Shown here: positions 10,284 to 17,908 of the stretch, in pieces
Numbering within the stretch: the first letter of the stretch is position 1
How the letters are laid out: the number at the start of each line of letters is the position of its first letter
Source of the DNA: Ruoffia tabacinasalis
GTDB taxonomy: Bacteria; Bacillota; Bacilli; Lactobacillales; Aerococcaceae
Direction of reading: 5' to 3'
NCBI RefSeq assembly: GCF_005864045.1
Contig: NZ_VBSP01000011.1
Location: forward strand, 1-55,319
DNA length: 55,319 nt
The notes under the pieces: model-generated
Seen by the model: only the letters and a program-made list of their open reading frames with translations
The model's database searches: none
What the model was told of the DNA's origin: nothing
Translations under genes and position numbers: made by a program

Positions 10284-11156
10284 ATGGTTAAGTTATTTGT
10301 CTCGGATATGGATGGGACGCTTCTCAATGAAGAACACGTGGTTTCTGAAAGAAATGCGAAAGCAATTAAGGCGCTACAACAAGCAGGCATCGAATTTGTG
10401 ATCGCTACTGGGCGTGCCTACAATTCAGCAAGACCAATGTTAGATGCTCATAAAATCAACTGTAAAATGATTAACTTAAATGGGGCCGCCGTCTACAACT
10501 TAGATGGTGACATCGAAACAAAAATCCCGTTAGAAATTGATACTGTTAAAGAAATGCTGAACTACCTAGAAGAAACTAAAACGGCTTATTCAGTCATGAC
10601 GGATAAATACTTCTATGTAGGAGATAAAGAAGCTTTCGTTAATCGTGTGAAGGGAATGCTTCGCAAATTAGAAATCGAGAAATATACCAATATCGAAACA
10701 GACGATGCTTATTCCAGTGATGCGCAGTTCATTCATGAACTTGCTTACATTAAAGATATGAGTGAGTTTAGTTATACAGATGATACCACTGCTCTAAAAT
10801 TTATGATTTTCGGTGAACCTTCTGATAGCAAGTTGCCTAACTTCCTTAAAACTTTTGAAGGCTATGAAGATTTAGACATTACGTCTTCGGGACCAGATAA
10901 CTTAGAAGTCACACATTCAAAAGCTCAAAAAGGGTTTGCAGTTGCTGAGTATGCAGCTTCTCGCGGTATTGCTATGGAAGACGTTGCGACTATCGGGGAC
11001 TCATTAAATGATCGCTCGATGTTACAAATGGCAGGACATAGTTATGCCATGGATAATGCGTCACCAGAAGTGAAAGAAATGGCTAAGTTTATAGCTCCTT
11101 CACACCGGGAAGACGGCGTTGCTGTTGTCATCGAAGAAATTTTAAACCAATTATAA
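10284..11156 (+). CDS. Cof-type HAD-superfamily phosphatase
   Basis: A soluble 290-residue haloacid-dehalogenase-type hydrolase of the Cof (IIB cap) subfamily, which dephosphorylates sugar phosphates, flavin nucleotides or similar small molecules. Motif I is VSDMDGTLL (Asp8 nucleophile, Asp10 acid), motif II is in VIATGRAY, and the C-terminal acidic motif is TIGDSLNDRSML. The substrate cannot be read from sequence. ATG 10284 follows TTGGAGG by a good distance. A terminator follows, so it is probably monocistronic. It lies in the block that separates rpoBC from the ribosomal protein genes. Confidence 0.88.
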   Translation: MVKLFVSDMDGTLLNEEHVVSERNAKAIKALQQAGIEFVIATGRAYNSARPMLDAHKINCKMINLNGAAVYNLDGDIETKIPLEIDTVKEMLNYLEETKTAYSVMTDKYFYVGDKEAFVNRVKGMLRKLEIEKYTNIETDDAYSSDAQFIHELAYIKDMSEFSYTDDTTALKFMIFGEPSDSKLPNFLKTFEGYEDLDITSSGPDNLEVTHSKAQKGFAVAEYAASRGIAMEDVATIGDSLNDRSMLQMAGHSYAMDNASPEVKEMAKFIAPSHREDGVAVVIEEILNQL

Positions 11157-11164
11157 AACTTTGA

Positions 11165-11200
11165 CAAGCAGTATAACACCCGTTATATTGCTTGTTTTTT
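11165..11200 (+). terminator. Terminator after the Cof phosphatase gene
   Basis: A 13-bp stem with one G-U pair (11165-11177 with 11182-11194) is followed by a T run. Confidence 0.8.
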
Positions 11201-11219
11201 ATTAAAGGAGAGAATTAAC

Positions 11220-11972
11220 ATGCCTGACTCAAAAGACACTATCTATTATCAAGAAGGTCCACGTTGTGTTTTATTATTACACGGCTTTGTCGGAAGCATT
11301 CAAGAAATTGGACGAACGGCTAGAGCGCTTCGCAAGGCTGGTTACAGTGTCTATGCTTTTAACCTAGCAGGACATGGGACAAAACCTGTGGGCGATTTAT
11401 TCGAGGTCCATCCTAATGAATGGATTCAGCAAGTTGATGAAGCGATTCAGTTCTTAGAAGATGAGGGTTATGAGCAAATTGCAATTATGGGGCTGTCTCT
11501 AGGAGGAATATTAGCTTTGAATGCCGCTCAAAAGTACCCAAATCACTTCGCCGGAATTGGCGCCTTCAACAGTCCATGTATTAATGGCCTAGACCCAACA
11601 CCTATTCGAAGATACATCACAAGCTCCATCCGCCGAATTCTTTCACATAGAAAATGGTCCGATGAAGATATTCAACAGGAAGTTGAAAGCTTGACCCCAT
11701 TAATGAATCAGCAAATCGAGCAAATTGATGAGTTAATTATTGGTGTTCGTGATAACTTACCGAAAGTTACGACACCTACTTATATTGCTAAATCAATTCA
11801 AGATGAGCTGATTGATCCTAAGACGCAAGATGATATTGCGAGTAAATTAACTCACGCAACGGTCCACCTTGATAGTTTCCAAGATGGACGCCACGTCATA
11901 ACGACTAGCCCAGCTTTTCGTGAATTTCAAGCAGCCTTAATTGACTACCTTGATCAACTTGCTTGGGCATAA
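11220..11972 (+). CDS. Alpha/beta-hydrolase carboxylesterase (Est30-like)
   Basis: A 250-residue cytoplasmic alpha/beta-hydrolase. The oxyanion region is LLLHGFVGS near residue 20, the nucleophile elbow is GLSLGG, and the acid and base are expected in the C-terminal third (DELIDP and GRHVIT). The absence of a signal peptide and the length fit the carboxylesterase/monoacylglycerol lipase group often annotated as YvaK or Est30. The substrate is unknown. AAAGGAG precedes ATG 11220. It is bounded by terminators on both sides. Confidence 0.8.
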   Translation: MPDSKDTIYYQEGPRCVLLLHGFVGSIQEIGRTARALRKAGYSVYAFNLAGHGTKPVGDLFEVHPNEWIQQVDEAIQFLEDEGYEQIAIMGLSLGGILALNAAQKYPNHFAGIGAFNSPCINGLDPTPIRRYITSSIRRILSHRKWSDEDIQQEVESLTPLMNQQIEQIDELIIGVRDNLPKVTTPTYIAKSIQDELIDPKTQDDIASKLTHATVHLDSFQDGRHVITTSPAFREFQAALIDYLDQLAWA

Positions 11973-12016
11973 AAAACCGGAAGAACTCATACTAGATATG
12001 AGTTCTTCCGGTTTTT
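11972..12016. terminator. Bidirectional terminator between esterase and catechol-pathway hydrolase genes
   Basis: A perfect 14-bp stem (11977-11990 with 11998-12011), flanked by A and T runs, serves the two convergent genes. Confidence 0.85.
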
Positions 12017-12042
12017 GTCATTTATAAAGTGTGAATGAAATA

Positions 12043-12879
12043 TTAGTCTTCTTTTACGAAGTCATTAACTAATGTAGAGAATTCAAGTGATTTCTCAATT
12101 TGTACCCAGTGACCACATTTTCCGAAGATATGTAAGTCAGAGTTTTCTAGTAGATTGATTAAACGATATGAGTTTTCTACTGGAACAACTTTATCTTCAC
12201 GTCCATGAACTAATAAAGTTTTATGTTTGATTTTCTTAATTTCTTCGTCTGGGAACGATAAGTTATCCGCAGAGCTTTGGCGTGGATGTGGGAACATTGA
12301 ACTGAATGCTTCATGGAAGCCAGGTTCTTGACTTGCTTCATGACGAACAGTAATTAATTCTTCACTCGCGAACTTTTTGTCATAGGCGAATAAATCAATT
12401 AACTCAGCCATATGTTCTCTCGTTCCTTTGTAACCCCAAACTTCGTTCAGTCCGTATGGCATATCCATTTCAACACCCATAGCACCCATTGTGATAATTT
12501 TGTTAACACGGTCTGGTGCTTTAAGTGCAACTGAAATAGCTAGAGATCCTCCGAATGAGTTACCAACTAAGTTAGCTTTCTCAATATCTAAGGCATCTAG
12601 GAAATCTAAGATTTGTTGTGTCCATAGATCAATACCGAAATCTACCTCATCACCTGTTGGCTTATCAGAATAACCGAAACCTACCATATCTAATGCGTAT
12701 GCATGGTTATCTACGCCAACTTCTGGCAATACTAAACGCCAGTTAGCATAAGCTGATACACCTGGACCTGATCCGTGGATAAATACTAATGGAACGCCAC
12801 CGTTATTCTCTCCAACTTCAAGATAGTTCGTTGTAAATTCACCTGTTTTAACGCTTTTTCCAATTTCTGGTCTACTCAT
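12043..12879 (-). CDS. 2-hydroxymuconate-semialdehyde hydrolase (DmpD/XylF-like)
   Basis: C-C bond hydrolase of the alpha/beta-hydrolase fold, 278 residues, which splits the ring-fission product 2-hydroxymuconate semialdehyde into 2-oxopent-4-enoate and formate. The oxyanion-hole motif HGSGPG (35-40) is the one typical of meta-cleavage product hydrolases. The nucleophile is Ser108 in GNSFGG, with Asp229 in HGREDK and His257 in GHW. It is last in the catabolic cluster but separated from the dioxygenase gene by a terminator-like hairpin. It has its own -10 box and its own copy of the putative IclR site (12962-12978). The ring-substituent preference (2-hydroxy-6-oxohepta-dienoate or other) cannot be fixed by eye. 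Confidence 0.85.
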   Translation of the reverse strand: MSRPEIGKSVKTGEFTTNYLEVGENNGGVPLVFIHGSGPGVSAYANWRLVLPEVGVDNHAYALDMVGFGYSDKPTGDEVDFGIDLWTQQILDFLDALDIEKANLVGNSFGGSLAISVALKAPDRVNKIITMGAMGVEMDMPYGLNEVWGYKGTREHMAELIDLFAYDKKFASEELITVRHEASQEPGFHEAFSSMFPHPRQSSADNLSFPDEEIKKIKHKTLLVHGREDKVVPVENSYRLINLLENSDLHIFGKCGHWVQIEKSLEFSTLVNDFVKED

Positions 12880-12926
12880 TAAAATTTCCTCCTTATATAT
12901 TCTCTTGCATCTCGTCTACATGTTCC

Positions 12927-12955
12927 ATTATAAGAGATAGGGTTTTCACTTTCAG
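12927..12955 (-). promoter_or_regulatory. Promoter p2 of the hydrolase gene
   Basis: On the minus strand, -10 TATAAT (12927-12932) and a poor -35 CTGAAA (12950-12955) with a 17-bp spacer. The weak -35 box beneath a regulator site suggests activator dependence. Confidence 0.55.
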
Positions 12956-12961
12956 CTTATC

Positions 12962-12978
12962 GTCTCACATAACGAAAC
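12962..12978 (-). promoter_or_regulatory. Putative IclR-family operator at p2
   Basis: On the minus strand this reads GTTTC-N7-GAGAC, a 17-bp imperfect inverted repeat matching those at 17756-17772 and 17873-17889. It starts 6 bp upstream of the -35 and 30 bp upstream of the -10, exactly as at the main promoter p1. Confidence 0.55.
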
Positions 12979-12991
12979 TGTTTAAATTTAT

Positions 12992-13017
12992 AATAAAAGG
13001 CGGATGTGATATCCGCC
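12992..13017 (-). terminator. Terminator after the catechol dioxygenase gene
   Basis: GGCGGAT pairs with ATCCGCC (12999-13005 with 13011-13017) and is followed on the minus strand by TTTTATT. It lies between the dioxygenase and hydrolase genes and may be partial. Confidence 0.65.
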
Positions 13018-13037
13018 AATATTTTTGGGCAGTCTTA

Positions 13038-14141
13038 CTACTCTTCTATATCAAAATTGAATGTATTGTACAGATTGTCTTCTCGCTCTGCAGAAAGATG
13101 CGAAATGAATCCTTCTTTCTCAAGCGATGTTTTAATTGGGTTATAGTAGCAGTTCAACGCATCTGTTTCATCTTTAATACGTGGTGTACCGTAACGGAAG
13201 TATGTTTCTGGTAATTCTCCACCATACCAAATGATTGCTTTAGCAGCATCTTCTGGAGCCCATTCAACTGTTTCCCAATCTGGATCAAAGATTAAGTATC
13301 CAGAATCTCCGAATAGCTCAATACGGTTTCCACCTGGTTCAATAATGTACATACATAACGCTTGGGATACCCCGTGTTTTAATGGTCCAGCTTCAATTGG
13401 AATACCATGTTCAATACATAATTCTGATAAGTCATTTAAATGTTGAGGAATTCCGTACCAATAAGCCAAGTGGTGGAAACGTCCGCTACCGCCTAGTTCA
13501 TCTCCCATTAATGCAACCTCATGCACTAGTGGTGATACTGATAACCATGTCGCAAAGAATTCGCCATCTTCATTTAATACACCTTCACGAATGTTGAATC
13601 CTAATAAATCACGGTAGAATTCTGCGTTCTTCTGAACGTTTGCTGGATTCGTTAATAAGTTAACATGATCAATACGACGAACTGGCACCCCACGAGCTGG
13701 TTTACGTTGCGCACGGTTATTTAAACTTGAAGCAATTCTCTCTGGTGCTTTGAATTTCTCAACTTCCCAGAATAATTCAAGTACGTGCCCATCTAAATCT
13801 TTAAAGCGATATGATGTTCCGTATCCATAGTTATCTGTACGTTCTTCTACTTCAACGCCAGCTTCTTTTAGTGCTGCTACACGACGGTCTAAGGCAGGTT
13901 TTGAACTTGTACGGAATGCTGAGAATCCCATTCCAGCTTCTTTAGCTTTAGTTAAAATTAATGAGTATAAGTAAACATCTTCATATGCACGTAAGTAGAT
14001 CGAGTCACCTTGCTCATGAACGATTGTCATTCCTAATACTTTAGTAAAGAATTCTAGCGAGTCTCTAAGTACTGGTGTAAATAATTCTGTAAAGGCTAAT
14101 TGATGCGTATCGAAAATTGGTTCCGTCATTTGGTTTGTCAT
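13038..14141 (-). CDS. Catechol 2,3-dioxygenase, type I extradiol (VOC fold)
   Basis: Fe(II)-dependent extradiol ring-cleavage enzyme, 367 residues, converting catechol to 2-hydroxymuconate semialdehyde. It has two VOC/glyoxalase-like domains, with the catalytic site in the C-terminal one. The iron ligands His159 (RIDHV), His224 (RFHHLA) and Glu275 (NRIELF) are present, and so are His207, His256 and Tyr265, which correspond to the second-sphere residues of the Pseudomonas enzyme with identical His-Tyr-Glu spacing (9 and 10 residues). It is longer than XylE (307). About 47 residues (321-367) extend past the usual C-terminus. It lies 28 bp downstream of the decarboxylase/hydratase gene in the same operon. 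ATG 14141 has AAGGAG upstream. Substituted catechols or another ortho-diphenol could be the real substrate. Confidence 0.9.
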   Translation of the reverse strand: MTNQMTEPIFDTHQLAFTELFTPVLRDSLEFFTKVLGMTIVHEQGDSIYLRAYEDVYLYSLILTKAKEAGMGFSAFRTSSKPALDRRVAALKEAGVEVEERTDNYGYGTSYRFKDLDGHVLELFWEVEKFKAPERIASSLNNRAQRKPARGVPVRRIDHVNLLTNPANVQKNAEFYRDLLGFNIREGVLNEDGEFFATWLSVSPLVHEVALMGDELGGSGRFHHLAYWYGIPQHLNDLSELCIEHGIPIEAGPLKHGVSQALCMYIIEPGGNRIELFGDSGYLIFDPDWETVEWAPEDAAKAIIWYGGELPETYFRYGTPRIKDETDALNCYYNPIKTSLEKEGFISHLSAEREDNLYNTFNFDIEE

Positions 14142-14169
14142 AATAAATTTCTCCTTTTTATTTTTAATA

Positions 14170-14949
14170 TTATTTTACGTCCACTTTTATTGTTGGTAAT
14201 GTTGTGTAGTTAATCTCTATAACATCACCGGGTTCTATCAAGACTGCTGAGGTCATTCCACCAGTCATGATTGGTTCATCTTTTTTCACTATCTGACCTT
14301 GCTCACCAAGCATGTTAGCCAATTCTACGATGGATTCTGCTGGGTGGTTTAGAACATTTTTTCCTGAGCCTGTTGCGATAACGCTTCCATTTTTTACTAT
14401 TTCAACTTTTTCTTTTGCTAAATCTAATTGATCACTTTGAATCTTCTGCTTTGAGAAGATATAACCTTTTGCCGATGAATTGTCTGCAATCACATCACTC
14501 AACTTGAAATCGAAGTCTTTATAGCGGCTGTCAATAATTTCAACTGCACTGAAGACATAAGCAATATTATTTAATACATCTTCACGCGTCACGCCGGGTC
14601 CTTTTATATCTTCAGCTAATACAATGCCTATTTCAGGCTCAATCTTTGGATGAATATAATTTGAATGTACTATGACATCCTCTACTTTCATCGAATCAAA
14701 TATATAGCCATAGATTGGTGTATCGACATTCATTTGCTCCCATTTCGCTTTTGAGGTCAATCCCATTTTCGGGGCGATCACTTTATGACCGTCGATCCGT
14801 TTAATTTGAATAAGAGCCTCTTGAATGTGATAAGCTTGTTCAACTGTTAAATCTGGATAGCGTTCCTTTGTAAAACGTTCGATGGCAACTTTGTTCTCTT
14901 CGGCGTTCACTAATTCAGATGCAATATCGTGAATCAACTCATTATCCAT
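14170..14949 (-). CDS. 2-oxo-3-hexenedioate (4-oxalocrotonate) decarboxylase, DmpH/XylI-like
   Basis: Member of the fumarylacetoacetate-hydrolase-related hydratase/decarboxylase family, 259 residues. The metal-binding glutamates are in IHPKIEPEIGIV (Glu104, Glu106), followed by VEIIDSRYKDFDFK and IMTGGMTSAV. IHPKIEPE, SRYKDF and the GGxT C-terminal motif resemble the decarboxylase (DmpH) subgroup, while the paralogue at 16869 resembles the hydratase (DmpE). The decarboxylase normally serves the dehydrogenase/tautomerase branch of meta-cleavage, but neither of those partner genes is in this window. It may support a branch encoded elsewhere, assist the hydratase as a complex, or have become a second hydratase. 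The ribosome site GGGGAGG is unusually close (about 3 nt) to ATG 14949. Confidence 0.78.
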   Translation of the reverse strand: MDNELIHDIASELVNAEENKVAIERFTKERYPDLTVEQAYHIQEALIQIKRIDGHKVIAPKMGLTSKAKWEQMNVDTPIYGYIFDSMKVEDVIVHSNYIHPKIEPEIGIVLAEDIKGPGVTREDVLNNIAYVFSAVEIIDSRYKDFDFKLSDVIADNSSAKGYIFSKQKIQSDQLDLAKEKVEIVKNGSVIATGSGKNVLNHPAESIVELANMLGEQGQIVKKDEPIMTGGMTSAVLIEPGDVIEINYTTLPTIKVDVK

Positions 14950-14958
14950 ATACCTCCC

Positions 14959-15969
14959 CTACTTCTGCTCCTTAGCGAGCTGGCTAGCAACATCAACAAT
15001 CATATCTTCTTGTCCACCTACCACTCCTATCTTTCCTAATTCATTTAGAATATCTCTTGAATCTACACCGAATTTTTCGGCTGATCGTTGAGCGAATAGT
15101 CTGAAACTTGAGTACACACCTGCGTATCCAAGCATTAAGCTATCGCTGTCGATGATCTGTTCAGTCTCGATTAATGGGGCTACTAAGTCTTGAGCGACAT
15201 CCATCATTTTGTATAAGTCGACCCCGGTGTTATAACCTAATTTATCTAGTACGGCGACTAAGACCTCTGTCTGTGTATTTCCGGCTCCAGCTCCCATTGC
15301 ACGCGCACTTCCATCAATAAATGTAGCACCTGCTTCAATTGCTGCTAAAGTATTAGCAACAGCGAGTCCAAGATTATTATGGGCATGGAAACCAACTTTT
15401 ACATCCAGATTGTTAACGAGTAATTCAATTCGTTCTGTCACTTGATGAGGGAGTAAAGCTCCAGCTGAGTCTGTTACATAGACGACATCGGCACCATAGC
15501 TTTCCATAAGTTTTGCTTGTTCAAGTAATTTTTCGGCAGAGGCCATATGAGCCATCATAAGAAAACCGACAACTTCCATGTTCAATTCGTTTTTAGCGTA
15601 GCGAATATGTTGAGCTGAAACGTCTGCTTCTGTCGAGTGAGTTGCGACCCGAACCATGTCTGCTCCCGCTTCTTTTGCTTCTTTTAAATCTTCAACGGTT
15701 CCAATCCCCGGTAGTAGCAGAACTGCAATCTTTGAAAAGTCCGAAACTTCTTTGGCTGCTTTAATTAAGTTAATGTCTCGTTCTTTTGAAAAACCGTATT
15801 GTACTGAAGATCCACCAACACCGTCACCGTGTGAGACTTCAATGTATGGTACTTTTGCTTCATTCAATCCTTTAACGATTGATACGACTTGCTCTGTTGT
15901 ATATTGATGTCGTACAACGTGAGATCCGTCACGTAGCGCAACTTCAACTAATGTTAAATCTTTACTCAT
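14959..15969 (-). CDS. 4-hydroxy-2-oxovalerate aldolase (DmpG/BphI)
   Basis: Class II pyruvate aldolase, 336 residues, cleaving 4-hydroxy-2-oxovalerate to pyruvate and acetaldehyde. The TIM-barrel active site is visible: Arg13 and Asp14 in ALRDGSH, His17 and His21, and metal ligands His195 and His197 in GFHAHNN. The C-terminal part carries the helical domain that contacts the dehydrogenase, with which this family forms a channelling complex. Start ATG 15969 is chosen because GGAGG lies 8 nt upstream; a GTG at 15978 is an alternative that would overlap the upstream gene. Only one base separates it from the dehydrogenase stop, consistent with translational coupling of complex partners. Confidence 0.93.
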   Translation of the reverse strand: MSKDLTLVEVALRDGSHVVRHQYTTEQVVSIVKGLNEAKVPYIEVSHGDGVGGSSVQYGFSKERDINLIKAAKEVSDFSKIAVLLLPGIGTVEDLKEAKEAGADMVRVATHSTEADVSAQHIRYAKNELNMEVVGFLMMAHMASAEKLLEQAKLMESYGADVVYVTDSAGALLPHQVTERIELLVNNLDVKVGFHAHNNLGLAVANTLAAIEAGATFIDGSARAMGAGAGNTQTEVLVAVLDKLGYNTGVDLYKMMDVAQDLVAPLIETEQIIDSDSLMLGYAGVYSSFRLFAQRSAEKFGVDSRDILNELGKIGVVGGQEDMIVDVASQLAKEQK

Positions 15970-15970
15970 C

Positions 15971-16864
15971 CTAGGCACCTCCAGTAGCTTCTTGATTCAT
16001 TTTCTTAGCGAATGCCTCAGCAAGTCCAACCGCTGAAGCGGTCATAATATCTAAATTTCCTGAGTAGACTGGCAAGTAATCGCCTGCGCCTTCTACTTCT
16101 ACGAAAAGTGTAATTTGATTGTCGTCAAAAATTGGGTCAGTACGTAAACGATACCCTGGCACAATGGCTTGGATTTCTTTCTCACGTTCCCTAATGGCTT
16201 TTACAATTTTCTCTTCGTCTAATTGGTCTTCTTCAACAATTGCATAAATTGTATCGCGCATTAAGATGGGTGGTTCCGCCGGGTTTAGGATAATAATGGC
16301 TTTCCCTTTATCTGCGCCCCCTACTTCCTCTAATGCTTTCGATGTTGTCTCAGTAAACTCGTCAATATTTGCACGTGTTCCTGGTCCTGCTGAAGCACTC
16401 GAAATCGTTGCGACAATTTCTGCGTATTTTACTGAAGCGACATCATTAATCGCCGCTACAAGTGGTGTCGTTGCTTGCCCCCCACAAGTAATTAAGTTGA
16501 CATTTGTTTTGTCTAAATGGTCATTAATATTTACCGTTGGAGATGTAAATGGTCCAATGGCTGCAGGTGTTAAGTCAAACATTTGTATACCTAATTCTTG
16601 GGCTACTTGGTTGTTATACTCATGAGCTTTTGCTGAGGTAGCATCGAATAACATCTTTGGTTTGTTCTCGACATCTTTTAACCCATCAATCCCTGTCGAA
16701 ATTGTAGTTAATCCGTTTTCGGCTGCCATCTTCATTCCACGAGATTCAGCATCGATTCCTATCATATAGGTTGGATTAAGCAGATCATTTCGAAGAAGTT
16801 TCATCATCAAGTCAGATCCGATATTTCCAGAACCGATAATTCCTACGTCAATTTTCTTAGTCAT
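15971..16864 (-). CDS. Acetaldehyde dehydrogenase, acylating (DmpF/BphJ)
   Basis: CoA-acylating acetaldehyde dehydrogenase, 297 residues, turning the aldolase product acetaldehyde plus NAD and CoA into acetyl-CoA. The N-terminal Rossmann glycine motif is GIIGSGNIGSDL (8-19) and the catalytic cysteine is Cys127 in LITCGGQATTP. It is the short stand-alone form, not the large AdhE-type protein. It sits directly upstream of the aldolase gene, its obligate partner, and 4 bp downstream of the hydratase gene. AAGGAG precedes ATG 16864. Confidence 0.93.
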   Translation of the reverse strand: MTKKIDVGIIGSGNIGSDLMMKLLRNDLLNPTYMIGIDAESRGMKMAAENGLTTISTGIDGLKDVENKPKMLFDATSAKAHEYNNQVAQELGIQMFDLTPAAIGPFTSPTVNINDHLDKTNVNLITCGGQATTPLVAAINDVASVKYAEIVATISSASAGPGTRANIDEFTETTSKALEEVGGADKGKAIIILNPAEPPILMRDTIYAIVEEDQLDEEKIVKAIREREKEIQAIVPGYRLRTDPIFDDNQITLFVEVEGAGDYLPVYSGNLDIMTASAVGLAEAFAKKMNQEATGGA

Positions 16865-16868
16865 ATTC

Positions 16869-17672
16869 TTACTCCTTTTCTTCGAAGCGGATACTTACAT
16901 CGCCTAAACCTTCAGTGAATTTACATGTAAATTGGTCTGACATTTCTGCACCAATGGCTGCGGATAAAGCTCCGGCTAGAATAACTTCGCCTGCTTTTAA
17001 TTGAATATCAAAAGCGCTAAGCTTGTTAGCAAGCCATGCTACACAATAAGCTGAGTCCCCAAGAACTGCGGCTCCGTCTCCCTCATTTATGAGTTCATCA
17101 TTTTTGAATAATTGCATCTTCACACCAATTCGGTCTAAATCTTCTGGTTTGAAGTGCTTGTCTCCTAATATATAGAAGGCTGATGATCCGTTGTCAGCAA
17201 CTGTATCTTGCAGAGTGATCTTCCAGTCTTGTACCCGACTGTCGACAATTTCAATGGCTGCGACAATCGACTCAGTTGCATTTAAGACATCTTCAACACT
17301 GACATTCGGGCCAGTTAAATCTTCTTTTAATATGAAAGCTAACTCACCTTCAACGCGGGGTTGAAGAACTTGGTCTGAATAAATGACTGGTGTATCTTTT
17401 TCGATAACCATGTCTGATAGTAAATGTCCGTAGTCTGGTTCGTCGACTCCTAATGATTCTTGCATCGCTTTAGATGTCAGACCGATTTTCTTACCTATAA
17501 TCGTTTTGCCTGCTTCTAATTGACGATCTACATTATAGAGTTGTACATAATATGCTTCATCTGTCGTTAAATTAGGTTCTAGTTTCGTCACTGGTTCAAC
17601 GCCTTGATGATTTTCAAAGGCTGACCAGAGATGATTCGCTAGTGACTTAACTTTATCTGGATAGTTAGTCAT
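16869..17672 (-). CDS. 2-oxopent-4-enoate hydratase (DmpE/XylJ)
   Basis: Hydratase of the meta-cleavage pathway, 267 residues, adding water to 2-oxopent-4-enoate to give 4-hydroxy-2-oxovalerate. Metal ligands are expected at Glu108 and Glu110 (RVEGELAFIL) and Glu141 (EIVDSR). GHLLSDMV, KAGEVILAGALSAAI and SRVQDWKI are close to the DmpE subgroup and distinguish it from the decarboxylase paralogue at 14170. It is the first gene of the operon, with AAGGAG before ATG 17672 and promoter p1 about 50 bp upstream. The genes are spaced by 28 bp or less through the dioxygenase gene, so 13038-17672 is one transcription unit. Confidence 0.88.
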   Translation of the reverse strand: MTNYPDKVKSLANHLWSAFENHQGVEPVTKLEPNLTTDEAYYVQLYNVDRQLEAGKTIIGKKIGLTSKAMQESLGVDEPDYGHLLSDMVIEKDTPVIYSDQVLQPRVEGELAFILKEDLTGPNVSVEDVLNATESIVAAIEIVDSRVQDWKITLQDTVADNGSSAFYILGDKHFKPEDLDRIGVKMQLFKNDELINEGDGAAVLGDSAYCVAWLANKLSAFDIQLKAGEVILAGALSAAIGAEMSDQFTCKFTEGLGDVSIRFEEKE

Positions 17673-17720
17673 CGATTTTTCACTCCTTGTCGTTTATCTG
17701 TAACCGCTTACTTCTCCTAT

Positions 17721-17749
17721 AGTATACAAGTTGGAATCGCTTACTTCCT
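17721..17749 (-). promoter_or_regulatory. Promoter p1 of the catechol operon
   Basis: On the minus strand there is a -10 TATACT (17721-17726). The -35 position (17744-17749) reads AGGAAG, far from consensus, with a 17-bp spacer. The putative IclR site lies 6 bp further upstream, the same geometry as at p2. Confidence 0.6.
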
Positions 17750-17755
17750 GTTTGT

Positions 17756-17772
17756 GTTTCGCTAGATGGAAC
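17756..17772 (-). promoter_or_regulatory. Putative IclR-family operator at p1
   Basis: On the minus strand this reads GTTCC-N7-GAAAC, a 17-bp inverted repeat of the size IclR regulators bind. It is 30 bp upstream of the p1 -10 and about 9 bp upstream of the divergent iclR -35, so one bound protein could affect both promoters. Confidence 0.6.
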
Positions 17773-17781
17773 GATTTATAT

Positions 17782-17809
17782 TTGTTTTTTGTGATGAAAG
17801 CGTTATAAT
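17782..17809 (+). promoter_or_regulatory. Promoter of the IclR regulator gene
   Basis: -35 TTGTTT (17782-17787), a 16-bp spacer and -10 TATAAT (17804-17809) on the plus strand give a leader of about 90 nt. Confidence 0.5.
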
Positions 17810-17851
17810 TGATATATACGCCTTTATAGGCAAATTTTATATGCTTGTTAA

Positions 17852-17865
17852 TGATAACGCTATCA
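17852..17865. promoter_or_regulatory. Palindrome in the iclR leader
   Basis: TGATAACGCTATCA is a 14-bp near-perfect palindrome just upstream of the third IclR-type site. It could be a further regulator site or a small hairpin. Confidence 0.3.
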
Positions 17866-17872
17866 TAAAAAT

Positions 17873-17889
17873 GTTCCGATATATGAAAC
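17873..17889 (+). promoter_or_regulatory. Putative IclR-family operator in the iclR leader
   Basis: GTTCC-N7-GAAAC, with the same half-sites and spacing as the site at 17756-17772. It is downstream of the iclR -10 and just before the ribosome site, where bound protein would block transcription, which suggests autorepression. Confidence 0.55.
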
Positions 17890-17908
17890 AAGGAAAGGAG
17901 TTCCCTTA

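Noticed and set aside
17694-17891. 65-codon minus-strand ORF before the catechol operon
   Set aside because: It covers the promoter and operator sites between the divergent genes and has no recognisable product; not a tautomerase (does not start MP).
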